The notes: a model not told the origin generated them from the sequence alone. A DNA stretch of 64,000 nucleotides from Arcobacter suis CECT 7833 (GCF_003544815.1 NZ_CP032100.1:1054001-1118000), one strand, 5' to 3'. Counted from the first letter of the stretch, positions 1 to 7,737 are shown. Translations and numbers: made by a program.

Positions 1-353
1 TTAATTAAAATTAGGTCTCTGATTCTTTTATAATTCTCTTGACTTAATTTTATTTCAGTAGGAAGAGACAAAAGAATACTTTTACCATAACTTGATTTTC
101 TTCCACAAGATTTTTTACCTTGTAAAAAACTTTTTTCTAAATCTATTTTCATTTGTAGATTTACAAAGTTTTTAGATATTAAAGTATCTCTATCTTCAAA
201 ACCTATTACCTTGTGATTATCTTTCAAATTATGGTTAGGGTGTTGATTTTTAATATCATAAATGTAGTGATACAAGTTCAAAAAACCTTTTAGGTTGTCT
301 TTTTTCCCTTGTATTGACTTCATTATGACAGTCCAGTTTTTCAATTTTCTCAT
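1..353 (-). CDS. Possible plasmid/mobilisation-type protein, N-terminal part only
   Basis: An open frame begins with ATG at 353 and runs off the left edge without a stop, giving at least 117 residues. It was too truncated to appear as a finished gene but is well supported: an AAAGG ribosome site lies about 7 bases before the start and a TATAAT-like box lies further upstream at about 382-387. The protein is basic and rich in Lys and Asn. Around residues 83-105 it has Gly-Arg-Lys-Ser-Ser followed by a hydrophobic strand and Leu-Pro-Thr-Glu. That layout reminds me of the N-terminal part of relaxase or mobilisation proteins of epsilon-type plasmids, but this is recollection and not a motif match. 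The function is therefore unproven. Its location at the edge of an accessory block fits a mobile element. Confidence 0.5.
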   Translation of the reverse strand, partial: MRKLKNWTVIMKSIQGKKDNLKGFLNLYHYIYDIKNQHPNHNLKDNHKVIGFEDRDTLISKNFVNLQMKIDLEKSFLQGKKSCGRKSSYGKSILLSLPTEIKLSQENYKRIRDLILI

Positions 354-361
354 ATATAACC

Positions 362-377
362 TTTGTAAATTTACAAA
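362..377. promoter_or_regulatory. Perfect 16-bp palindrome, likely operator of the left-edge gene
   Basis: TTTGTAAATTTACAAA is a perfect palindrome just upstream of the minus-strand start at 353, between its -10-like box and its ribosome site. A protein bound here would block transcription. A near-identical sequence with one mismatch (TTTGTAGATTTACAAA) lies inside the gene at 152-167. Autoregulation is inferred. Confidence 0.5.
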
Positions 378-387
378 AATTATATAG

Positions 388-407
388 AACCAAAAATACT
401 TTTGGTT
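388..407. repeat. Inverted repeat AACCAAAA-N4-TTTTGGTT
   Basis: Two perfect 8-base arms are separated by four bases, in the gap between the left-edge gene and the divergent gene at 546. If the left-edge gene is a relaxase, an inverted repeat here could be part of an oriT. It could equally be a second operator. No nic-site consensus was recognised. Confidence 0.4.
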
Positions 408-545
408 AAATGGAAAAAAGGACTTAAAACCCTCACCCTTTTTAAAATAGGAAATAAAAACTTAAAAGTTTTTTTCCTTATTTTATGAAGAGATTAAAAT
501 CCCTTTCAAAACCCTAATAAAGTATTTTTTTTGTAAAATATTTCT

Positions 546-1115
546 ATGAATGAAATATCAAAATATAACTACATAAAAATTGAAGAACTAACATTAAATG
601 AGGATATAAAATATATCACATTTAATACTAATTCAAAAGAAATCAAACCATATAAAAATAAACCTGATATAACAAATAATGAAGTAATTTTTATTATATT
701 TGATAGAGAACAATTTTTACAAAATTCTAAAAGTAAAGGTTCAATATTATTATCAATTAAAAATAGTAGTTTTATTTGTAGTCAAAAGATTAAAACAGAA
801 CTTAAATCACATATAAGTAATTCATTTATGATAGACTTTTTGGAAAAAGATAAAATATTAAAAAATATAAATCTTTATATGAATAATGAAACTCAATCAA
901 AAAAATTTTATAACAATATTTTAAAAAGATTAAAATATCAAAATTTAGAATTATTTGAAAAAACAAATGAAGAACGAGAAATAAATTTAAAAAATGGTAT
1001 TAAACAAAGAGATAAAGATATTCTAAATAAGAAAATAAAGAATAAAGAAGATAAAGAAAAAGAAGGAATAGTTCCTAATATTAAAAAATCAAGTAAAATT
1101 GACCTTAATTTTTAA
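546..1115 (+). CDS. Hypothetical protein, Lys-rich C-terminus
   Basis: A 189-residue protein that I do not recognise. Residues 1-110 are mixed alpha/beta in appearance. From about residue 125 onward it is almost entirely Lys, Glu, Asn and Ile and probably forms a charged helix that could bind nucleic acid or be unstructured. No signal peptide, membrane segment or catalytic motif is visible. There is no Shine-Dalgarno sequence before the ATG, only a TAAAAT box about 10 bases upstream, so translation may be leaderless or the true start may lie further in. It is divergent from the left-edge gene, sharing a short control region, which suggests the same mobile element. Confidence 0.55.
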   Translation: MNEISKYNYIKIEELTLNEDIKYITFNTNSKEIKPYKNKPDITNNEVIFIIFDREQFLQNSKSKGSILLSIKNSSFICSQKIKTELKSHISNSFMIDFLEKDKILKNINLYMNNETQSKKFYNNILKRLKYQNLELFEKTNEEREINLKNGIKQRDKDILNKKIKNKEDKEKEGIVPNIKKSSKIDLNF

Positions 1116-1450
1116 TTTTTTAATTTATTTTAATATAATTCTTTACCCCATAGATAATTAACAATAAATTTACAAAATAGTAAATACTCCATAATCTTTT
1201 ATATAAAAAATCATTATATCACTACAAAAAAACAGATAAAAACAGATAAAAATTAAATCAAAATAATTACCTCATAACTATTTAATAATTAACTTAAATC
1301 AAAATAATAACCCCATAACTAAAACTCTATAAAAAATCATTAACCCCATAACTATATCCATCAAATTGGACTTGTAGTCATTTTTAATTTTGATATGATT
1401 AGAACATGAAACATCAAGTTTCTAAAGTTTAGAAAATGAAAAGGATTAAA
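1116..1450. other. 335-bp non-coding gap with iteron-like repeats
   Basis: No gene is visible. The sequence is extremely AT-rich and contains direct repeats with the core ACCCCATAACTA, described in the next entry, plus two tandem copies of ACAGATAAAA near 1230-1250. The right end has a probable promoter for the gene at 1451: TATGAT at 1394-1399 with TTGTAG about 16 bases before it. Confidence 0.6.
1145..1354 (+). repeat. Direct repeats, iteron-like or operator array
   Basis: Copies of a common core end at 1280 (ACCTCATAACTA), 1321 (ACCCCATAACTA) and 1354 (ACCCCATAACTA), with a weaker fourth copy starting at 1145 (ACCCCATAGATA). The first two are each preceded by the same TTAAATCAAAATAAT block. 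The spacing is about 41 and 33 bases. Direct repeats of this kind occur in plasmid replication origins (iterons) and in repressor-binding arrays. No recognisable replication initiator lies next to them, so the role is open. Confidence 0.55.
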
Positions 1451-1879
1451 ATGTATCTACATACAGACAACAAAATTAAATCTTCTTTTGTAATAAGAAG
1501 AGAGGAATTATCAAGATTAGGTTTTGAGAAATTATCAAATAATGTATATCAAAAAGACAATTTAACAATCATACTTAAAAGTATGGTTCATACTACTAAT
1601 ATTTATGAAATCAATAGTGTTAGTATCAAAGAAAACATATATCAGAAAATTAAAAATACAAATATTGTATTAGAAGTTTTTGAAAGAAACTGTTATAGAA
1701 GTAAAGATTTTCTTGAAATATATGAAATTCCAGTTTTTCAACTAATACCTACAAATACTTATAGAAATAAAAAAACAAAAACTATGAGATATAAAGTTCA
1801 AAATCTTTTAGAAGTAGGTTTAGTTCTTGAGTGTATGGTTAGTGTAAATAATATCATTTTAAATGAATTGGTATCTTAA
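1451..1879 (+). CDS. Hypothetical protein of accessory region
   Basis: The frame can start at ATG 1436, but ATG 1451 is preferred because AAAGGA sits five bases before it, giving 142 residues. I do not recognise the family. The protein is soluble, basic and lacks a signal peptide. Its predicted strands around residues 10-60 are followed by a Tyr/Arg-rich stretch around residues 78-115. It lies between the repeat array and the AcrVA2-like gene and is read in the same direction, separated from it by a hairpin at 1892-1913. Small genes next to anti-defence genes are often anti-defence genes or their regulators, but nothing in this sequence shows that directly. Confidence 0.55.
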   Translation: MYLHTDNKIKSSFVIRREELSRLGFEKLSNNVYQKDNLTIILKSMVHTTNIYEINSVSIKENIYQKIKNTNIVLEVFERNCYRSKDFLEIYEIPVFQLIPTNTYRNKKTKTMRYKVQNLLEVGLVLECMVSVNNIILNELVS

Positions 1880-1891
1880 TCTAAACAAAAA

Positions 1892-1913
1892 TAGAGACTT
1901 CTTTAAGTCTCTA
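1892..1913 (+). terminator. Hairpin with 9-bp stem, possible terminator
   Basis: TAGAGACTT and AAGTCTCTA pair perfectly around a CTTT loop, 12 bases after the stop at 1879. There is no clean U-tract afterwards, so it may be a weak terminator or an mRNA-stabilising hairpin. Confidence 0.45.
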
Positions 1914-1936
1914 AATTATAAATAAAGGAAAATAAA

Positions 1937-2761
1937 ATGGAATATACATTAATTCAAAAAATTGAAATATTAAGAGATATTTATAATAATATTAAACAAA
2001 AAGTGAAAAGTATTAAAAAAACAGATAAGAAAACATATATAAAAGTTAGTAAGAATTTAGAAGATAAACTAGAAAAAAGAAATGAGAGTTTTATAGAAAT
2101 AAGTGAAATAAACTATGATTATTATTCATTAAGTTATGACTTTTTATACAATTTGTTGGAACAAAATCAATTTGTAGTTAAAGACAGTAAGATTATTGAT
2201 ATTGAGTGTTTGAAAAAAGACAAAAATTTTATGTTATTTTTAAAAAATATTCTAGTATTTACTGATTATTTAGAAAAAAACTCTTTTTTTTATTCAAAAA
2301 TAGAGTTGTTTGTATATGATACTTTTTTTAGGGATATAAGTAGTTTAGTTTTATCATACTTTATAATCAATGAAAAAAATATCACTTACACAAAAATTAT
2401 GAATGTATTATCTTTTTTTCTAAAAGGTTCAAATATCATAACAAAACCTTTTTATATTTCAGAAAATATTGATAAAAAAATAAAACAAATTACAACTGGT
2501 ATTAAATATGAAAAAGAAAAGAAAACAGTAAATAATGATGATTATGAGGGTACGATAGATTATGAGAAATCAAATAAATTTAATCTTTTACAGTATTTAT
2601 CTACAAGAATTACGATTAAATATTTAACAAACAAAGAAAATATACATTTATTTCATAAAAGACCTATTGAACATATAAGAAGAGGACATTGGAGAAGACT
2701 AAAAGATGGTAGTTTTATTTGGATAGAAGACTCCATTATTAATGAAGGTTTAGTAAGTTGA
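1937..2761 (+). CDS. Protein with AcrVA2-like C-terminus
   Basis: A 274-residue protein with a good AAGGA ribosome site. The first ~60 residues are Lys-rich and helical; the middle is rich in aromatic and aliphatic residues without being a membrane protein. The recognisable part is the C-terminus (residues about 241-270), where HKRP is followed by HIRRGHW, then a basic stretch, a Gly and a Trp-Ile strand. The same arrangement ends the Cas12a inhibitor AcrVA2 of Moraxella and a larger group of AcrVA2-like proteins on plasmids and phages. That family contains members never shown to inhibit CRISPR, so the label describes resemblance, not activity. It is followed 61 bases later by the methyltransferase of a restriction-modification pair. 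Confidence 0.6.
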   Translation: MEYTLIQKIEILRDIYNNIKQKVKSIKKTDKKTYIKVSKNLEDKLEKRNESFIEISEINYDYYSLSYDFLYNLLEQNQFVVKDSKIIDIECLKKDKNFMLFLKNILVFTDYLEKNSFFYSKIELFVYDTFFRDISSLVLSYFIINEKNITYTKIMNVLSFFLKGSNIITKPFYISENIDKKIKQITTGIKYEKEKKTVNNDDYEGTIDYEKSNKFNLLQYLSTRITIKYLTNKENIHLFHKRPIEHIRRGHWRRLKDGSFIWIEDSIINEGLVS

Positions 2762-2822
2762 CTTTAACAAAAAATTTACCTTTGAAAGGATACAATAGTT
2801 GAAAAATTAGGTATAAAATATA

Positions 2823-3809
2823 GTGAAAAAAGAAATAAAATATATCGATTTATTCTCTGGAATTGGTGGTTTCAGATTAGGATTAGATAAATTAAATTTA
2901 AAATGTGTTATGTCATCAGATATAGATAAAAATTGTAGAAAAGTTTACAAAGAGAACTTTAATGATAAACCATATGGAGATATTCATGAAGTTTCTGAAT
3001 TTATTGTTCCAGACCATAATATTTTAACTGGTGGTTTTCCTTGTCAACCTTTTTCTATATGTGGAAAACAAAAAGGTTTTAAAGATGATAGAGGAAATTT
3101 ATTTTATGAAATCATTAGAATAGTTAATTTTAAAAGACCAAAAGTAGTTTTTTTGGAAAATGTAAAACATCTAAAAAATCATGATGGAGGTAATACTTTA
3201 TCTGTTATTATTGATACATTAGAAGGACTTGGATATAAAACAAGTTGGAAAGTATTGAACGGTAAAGATTTTGGTGTTCCTCAAAACAGAGAAAGAATTA
3301 TTATTGTTTCTTCAATGGAAAAATATTTTGATTTTTCCAAAGTAAAAAATTTAGATACTCTAAAAATAAAAGATATATTAGAAGAAAAAGGTGATTTTGA
3401 ATATTTAAATAATGAAGAGTATACAATTTTAGATAATGAAATAGTAAAAACACAAAAATCTGGTTTAAGATTTATTGGTTATAGGAATAAAAAAATTAGA
3501 GATAAGGGGACAAGACCTAATACTGAACATCTATCAAGAGTTCATAAACAACCCAATAGAATTTATTGTTCTGAAGGAACACATCCCACAATCCCTTCTC
3601 AAGAAACTTCTGGTAGATTTTGGATATATCATCAAGAAAAAGTTAGAAAATTAACATTAAAAGAATGTTACAGATTAAATGGTTTTCCTAGTGATTTCAA
3701 AAATAGTTCTACAAAAGGAGAACAGTATAAACAAATTGGTAATTCTGTTGTAATTCCAATGATAACTGAAATAGGAAGAGAAATAGTAAATCAGTTTTTT
3801 AAAGAATAA
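2823..3809 (+). CDS. DNA (cytosine-5)-methyltransferase
   Basis: A complete 328-residue C5-cytosine methyltransferase. The ordered motifs are visible: motif I DLFSGIGGFRLGL (residues about 9-21), the catalytic loop GFPCQPFS (about 71-78, Cys nucleophile), ENVKH (motif VI), QNRERIIIV (motif VIII), the KECYRLNGFP region (motif IX) and QIGNSVVIPM (motif X). The target-recognition part between motifs VIII and IX is about 100 residues, so it should recognise one short site. It starts with GTG at 2823, with only a weak AGG 12 bases upstream. It presumably protects host DNA from the nuclease encoded next. The recognition sequence cannot be deduced from the protein alone. Confidence 0.95.
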   Translation: MKKEIKYIDLFSGIGGFRLGLDKLNLKCVMSSDIDKNCRKVYKENFNDKPYGDIHEVSEFIVPDHNILTGGFPCQPFSICGKQKGFKDDRGNLFYEIIRIVNFKRPKVVFLENVKHLKNHDGGNTLSVIIDTLEGLGYKTSWKVLNGKDFGVPQNRERIIIVSSMEKYFDFSKVKNLDTLKIKDILEEKGDFEYLNNEEYTILDNEIVKTQKSGLRFIGYRNKKIRDKGTRPNTEHLSRVHKQPNRIYCSEGTHPTIPSQETSGRFWIYHQEKVRKLTLKECYRLNGFPSDFKNSSTKGEQYKQIGNSVVIPMITEIGREIVNQFFKE

Positions 3810-3897
3810 AATTTTATGTATTATAAAGTTATAATTAACTAGACAAAGATTAATTAATTGTATATAATCTCTTATTATTTAAATTAGGGATGTGTTA

Positions 3898-5004
3898 ATG
3901 AACCATAAAGAAAAATTGTTAGATATTTATAATAGTGTTGACATAACTTTTACACCAACTTTTGAGAAAAGTTTAATTGATGATATAGATATTGTTGGAG
4001 AACAGATAAAACATAATCAAAGTAAAGGTGTTTACACTGTTTTAATCACCTTAGTTACTCATAAAATACTATATCCTTCTCAAGATATAAGAAATCATCA
4101 GGATAATATGACAAATGGTTTTTCTGGAAGAACTATTGATACTAAATATATTACTCCAACATTAAAAGAATTAGAATTACCATCAATGTCAGAAAGTGGT
4201 TGGTTAACTAGGTCTCTTGAACAACCCTATCCTTATAATTCTAATTATGAAGGTAAAATTACTCCTAAATCAACAAAAACTAGTTTTTTAAATATTATTA
4301 ATTTTATTGAGACAAATACTAGTTTTAATATTCAAGTTTTAAAATACTTATTAAGAAAAGGTATTGAATCCAAAGAACATAATAAGATTGAAGTTACACC
4401 TTTAAAAAATAAAGAGAAAATAACTATAAATAATTTGGTTAAAATCTTTAAAGAACATTTTGGTGAAAAATATCATATTAGTGGTGGTTCAAAGTTACCT
4501 GTTTTATCTTTTTATTCAATTTATCAAGTGTTAGTTAAAGAAATGGGGAGATTTAATGGTTGTTATGTAGATAAGTTAGGTAATCATACTACTTGTGATA
4601 CCACTTCTAACTCATCAGGTGATATAGAAATATATAAAGGTGACGAACTATTAGAGACTTTGGAAATTAAATTAGATAAGGAAATTGATAAATTAATTCT
4701 TTTAGTTTGTAAAGAAAAGATTATTAAACACAATCCTAAAAGATATTATATATTATCTTGTGTGGGAACAAAAAGGGAAGATTTAGAAGACATTAATAAT
4801 ATTATTGATGATGTAAGAGAAAAACATGGTTGTCAAATTATTGTAAATGGTGTTAATGATAGTTTAAAGTATTATATGAGACTTTTGTCTTCTGTTGAAG
4901 ATTTTTTTGAAATATATTGTCATTTAGTTTCTATTGATAAAGAACTTAAACCTATTCATAAAGAAAAGTTAAATGAATTAATTGAAAAATATATTAATAG
5001 TTAA
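3898..5004 (+). CDS. Type II restriction endonuclease, PD-(D/E)xK-like
   Basis: Directly downstream of the methyltransferase on the same strand. The frame also has GTG at 3892, but ATG 3898 is preferred because AGGGA is seven bases upstream, giving 368 residues. Numbered from this ATG, a probable catalytic core is Asp242 (in SSGDIEIYK) followed by Glu256-Ile-Lys258 (in LEIKLDKE). This is the acidic residue plus ExK pattern of PD-(D/E)xK nucleases. A distinctive block near residues 72-118, with GFSGRTIDTKY and SGWLTRSLEQPYPYN, looks like a conserved family signature of C5-MTase-linked restriction enzymes. I cannot assign the subfamily; the length would suit HaeII- or SacI-like enzymes. It has its own promoter-like region at 3810-3890, consistent with delayed nuclease expression. 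Confidence 0.8.
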   Translation: MNHKEKLLDIYNSVDITFTPTFEKSLIDDIDIVGEQIKHNQSKGVYTVLITLVTHKILYPSQDIRNHQDNMTNGFSGRTIDTKYITPTLKELELPSMSESGWLTRSLEQPYPYNSNYEGKITPKSTKTSFLNIINFIETNTSFNIQVLKYLLRKGIESKEHNKIEVTPLKNKEKITINNLVKIFKEHFGEKYHISGGSKLPVLSFYSIYQVLVKEMGRFNGCYVDKLGNHTTCDTTSNSSGDIEIYKGDELLETLEIKLDKEIDKLILLVCKEKIIKHNPKRYYILSCVGTKREDLEDINNIIDDVREKHGCQIIVNGVNDSLKYYMRLLSSVEDFFEIYCHLVSIDKELKPIHKEKLNELIEKYINS

Positions 5005-5126
5005 TTGAGATATATATAGAAGATTAAATTTACTTCATTATTAGATTATGTAATTATGATTTTACTTTTTAATTTAAATCCTCTATCATTTAAAATATTT
5101 ATTATTTCTAGAGGTGAAGAACAAGT

Positions 5127-5648
5127 TTAATAATTTAAACTTATATCTTTACCTTTTTTTATTTTATCAATTATAGAGATTTTTTCTTCATTTGTTGTTT
5201 TTGGATTTTTTTTAATAATTTCTTCAACAATTTCTTTTTCTTCTATTGAAAAATCTTCTTCAATAATTTCACCAAGTTTAATTTTTTCTCTATAATTTTC
5301 CAACATATCAGGAACTATAAAAGAATTAAACCATAAATCCCAATCTCTTTTTTTTATTAAAATTTTTCCACCATTCTTTTTTTGTGAATATTTTTGAGAA
5401 AATTCATTACTTTTAATATCTTGATAGATTTTTTCTTTACTGATTTTATATATTTCCATAATTTCTTTAACTGTTAGGTATTCATTACTTGAAGAACTTA
5501 GAGAGGTTTTATTATTGATATCATTTTCTAAGTCATTTATTCTATCAATGACATTATCAATTTTATTGTTTAATGATTTGTTATCACTACCTATAATATC
5601 AATTTTATTGTTTATAATTTGTAATAATTCTAATATTTGACTTTCCAA
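5127..5648 (-). CDS. Coiled-coil plus excisionase-like HTH protein
   Basis: A 173-residue protein. It probably starts with TTG at 5648, preceded by AAAGG at a normal distance; no ATG exists before the DNA-binding part. Residues 1-50 form a predicted coiled coil with Ile/Leu heptads. Residues about 56-110 (EYLTVKEIMEIYKISKEKIYQDI, then a KNGGKILIKK wing) match the layout of excisionase/MerR-like winged helix-turn-helix domains. The C-terminus is acidic. It converges on the restriction gene and faces away from it. A palindrome sits 23 bases upstream of its start, which suggests autoregulation. The role could be excisionase, plasmid partition or control of the restriction system; the sequence does not decide. 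Confidence 0.65.
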   Translation of the reverse strand: MESQILELLQIINNKIDIIGSDNKSLNNKIDNVIDRINDLENDINNKTSLSSSSNEYLTVKEIMEIYKISKEKIYQDIKSNEFSQKYSQKKNGGKILIKKRDWDLWFNSFIVPDMLENYREKIKLGEIIEEDFSIEEKEIVEEIIKKNPKTTNEEKISIIDKIKKGKDISLNY

Positions 5649-5955
5649 CAGATACCTTTTTTAAAAATATAAAATGATTATATCATTTTAAACTTTGTAT
5701 TTTGTCGTATTGTTTCGTAGTTTATTGTATATAACTTTGTATGACACTTTATAAACTTAAAGTCTTGTATTGAAAATTATTTTTTACATTTTTATTTTAT
5801 TTTGAGATAAATTTTAGTAGTTATTGAGAGGTATAAACTCTCAATATATAGGTTTATTTTGTTTAAAAGAATGATATCTATCATTTTATTACAAAACTAT
5901 AAAAAATTATTTTTGAATAATTTGAGGATATTTATTTTAACTTAAAAAAAGATTT
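5649..5955. promoter_or_regulatory. 307-bp gap with operator-like palindromes
   Basis: No gene is seen. Three inverted repeats stand out. A 19-bp palindrome AAAATGATTATATCATTTT lies at 5671-5689, close to the start of the HTH gene. A 9-bp-stem hairpin (TATTGAGAG/CTCTCAATA) lies at 5822-5846. AATGATATCTATCATT lies at 5870-5885, sharing the ATGAT/ATCAT arms of the first. The direct repeat ACTTTGTAT occurs near 5692 and 5733. This gap is also the likely boundary between the accessory block and core-like genes. Confidence 0.55.
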
Positions 5956-6243
5956 TTAATCTTCTTGTTCAATATTGTGTCCATGTTCATGTTCATCAAG
6001 ATTTTGTTTGATATAATCATAAATTCTTTGATACTCTGAATCAGGAGTTTTATCCTCTTCAATAACTGCTAAAACATTTTGAAGTTCAACCAAAAATGAT
6101 TCCATTTCATCTATTGCTTCTTTGTCATCTTGAGTTTGAGAATTTGTTTCTAAAAGTTTATATAAATCTTCTAAATAATCTTCAACTTCTGGAATCATTA
6201 CAGTTTCAACTAAATCTTTTAGTTTTTCTTTTATATCTGGCAT
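5956..6243 (-). CDS. Small acidic helical protein
   Basis: A 95-residue, strongly acidic, predicted all-helical protein with a His/Glu-rich tail (EHEHGHN). The start is supported by AAGGAAAC just before ATG. No known domain is recognised. It resembles the protein at 30944-31201: both begin with a short Ile/Glu/Lys helix followed by a conserved Ile-Pro-Glu and then a Leu/Glu-rich helix. They are therefore likely paralogs of a lineage-specific family. No function is assigned. Confidence 0.7.
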   Translation of the reverse strand: MPDIKEKLKDLVETVMIPEVEDYLEDLYKLLETNSQTQDDKEAIDEMESFLVELQNVLAVIEEDKTPDSEYQRIYDYIKQNLDEHEHGHNIEQED

Positions 6244-6332
6244 TTGTTTCCTTTTTATTGATGTTTTATTATATTACTTTCTTTGTTTAAATTACAAATG
6301 GAATTTCTAAAGATAATTTGTTACAATATAAA

Positions 6333-6965
6333 ATGAAAACATTAATTACAATCCTCATTTTTTCTTTTTATTCTTATGCAATAGAAATAAAATCAATGCC
6401 AATAGAATTCACTCAAAATAGGATAGAACTAACTAAACAATATATAAAAAATTCCTATGGCTTAGAAGTTGAAAATATAAATATCATTCCAAAAATAATA
6501 GTAATTCACCACACCGCAGTTGATGATTTAAAAGAATCATTTAATAGATTAAATCCAGAAATTTTACTAACAGATAGAAAAGATATAACTAATGCTGGAA
6601 ATTTAAATGTTTCAACTCAATTTTTAGTGGATTTAGATGGAACTATTTATTCATTAATGCCAGAAACTTATATGGCAAGACACGTAATTGGTTTAAATTT
6701 TTCAAGTATAGGCGTTGAAAATGTTGGTGGAAATAAAAAATCTTTAACTACTGAACAGTTAAAAGCAAATATAGAATTGGTTAAATATTTAAAAGAAAAA
6801 TATAGAACAATTGAGTATTTAATTGGTCATTATGAATATCAAAGTTTTGAAAAACATCCTTTATTTTTAGAAAAAGACTCAAAATATAGAACTATTAAAA
6901 ATGACCCAAGTAAAGATTTTATGGAAAATCTAAGAGTAAATTTTCCTGATTTAAAATCTAATTAA
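6333..6965 (+). CDS. N-acetylmuramoyl-L-alanine amidase (Amidase_2/PGRP fold)
   Basis: Cleaves the bond between N-acetylmuramic acid and the peptide in peptidoglycan. ATG 6333 is preferred over the in-frame TTG at 6318 because it begins a proper signal peptide (MKTLITILIFSFYSYA), so the protein is periplasmic. After the signal, the zinc-ligand strand IVIHHTAVDD (about residues 55-64) carries the first His. HVIGLNFSSIGVENVGG is typical of the family, and GHYEYQSFEKHPLF near the C-terminus supplies the later ligand region. Total length is 210 residues, one catalytic domain without a wall-binding repeat. It probably acts in wall turnover or muropeptide recycling. Its last bases overlap the convergent DUF155 gene. 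Confidence 0.88.
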   Translation: MKTLITILIFSFYSYAIEIKSMPIEFTQNRIELTKQYIKNSYGLEVENINIIPKIIVIHHTAVDDLKESFNRLNPEILLTDRKDITNAGNLNVSTQFLVDLDGTIYSLMPETYMARHVIGLNFSSIGVENVGGNKKSLTTEQLKANIELVKYLKEKYRTIEYLIGHYEYQSFEKHPLFLEKDSKYRTIKNDPSKDFMENLRVNFPDLKSN

Positions 6966-7737
6966 TATGATCTTTTAGATTTATTATTATTTCAAAAGCA
7001 ATAAGAATGATAATAATCCACTCTAAAAATGATGAATATTTATGTTTTTGTTCATCTCCCAAAACATGTAAAAGTTCTTGAATAATCTCTACTTTTTTAT
7101 TTAAAACTTCTACTCTTGATTTTATATCTAAATATTTTACAGTTTTTTCATATTGATTTTCGTACTGAGGATATTCCCAAAAAAACTCAGGAGTATCAAG
7201 CAAATCATAGTGTAGATTTATTTTAGTTTTTACCAAAAACAGTTCACCAATTTTTTTTGAAATCTCTTTTTTTGTAAGTTTTATTTTTCCTGTTGTTGAA
7301 AGTTGTAAAGGAATATGTGAGTTGTTTTCAATAGTTGTTTGTACTTCTTCTTCAAATTGTTGTAATTTTACATTTTGAGCTAAGGCTTGAGAAATGGCTA
7401 TTTTAGATGCAGTTGAAGAATCACTTAGATAAATAGTATCAAGGTTTATTTTAAACTCATCATCCAAAGTGTAGTTGAACTCTTCAATTATAGGTTTTTT
7501 AAAACTATTTATTTGTAAATCTTTTATGAAATCAAGGAAAAATTTTATATTTTCAAACTCAATATCCCAACAAATTAAAACACCATATTTAAATAAAATT
7601 ATTTGTTGTTCTTCTTTTATATTTATAATTATTGCATCTTTTATGATATTGCATTTATATCGCTCTTCTATAATTTCAAATATATCGTTATTAAATTTTT
7701 CACAAGTAAGATAAGATATTAGTTTTTTTGTTTGCAT
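6958..7737 (-). CDS. RMD1/DUF155 family membrane-anchored protein
   Basis: A 259-residue protein of the DUF155 (RMD1/YagE-like) family, known from yeast and mitochondrial Rmd1/RMND1 and from many bacteria. The N-terminal half is a beta-rich domain with IILFKYGVLICWD. The middle has the conserved ...SDSSTASKIAISQALAQNVKLQQFE helix typical of the family. It ends in one transmembrane helix (about residues 238-256) and a short tail, so it is a tail-anchored protein. Eukaryotic relatives act in mitochondrial translation and membrane contact; the bacterial role is unknown. It converges on and overlaps the amidase gene by eight bases. Confidence 0.85.
   Translation of the reverse strand: MQTKKLISYLTCEKFNNDIFEIIEERYKCNIIKDAIIINIKEEQQIILFKYGVLICWDIEFENIKFFLDFIKDLQINSFKKPIIEEFNYTLDDEFKINLDTIYLSDSSTASKIAISQALAQNVKLQQFEEEVQTTIENNSHIPLQLSTTGKIKLTKKEISKKIGELFLVKTKINLHYDLLDTPEFFWEYPQYENQYEKTVKYLDIKSRVEVLNKKVEIIQELLHVLGDEQKHKYSSFLEWIIIILIAFEIIINLKDHIN

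Noticed and set aside
1-5900. Integration into a tRNA gene with flanking att repeats
   Set aside because: No tRNA, integrase or direct flanking repeat could be found in the visible part; the left border is outside the window.
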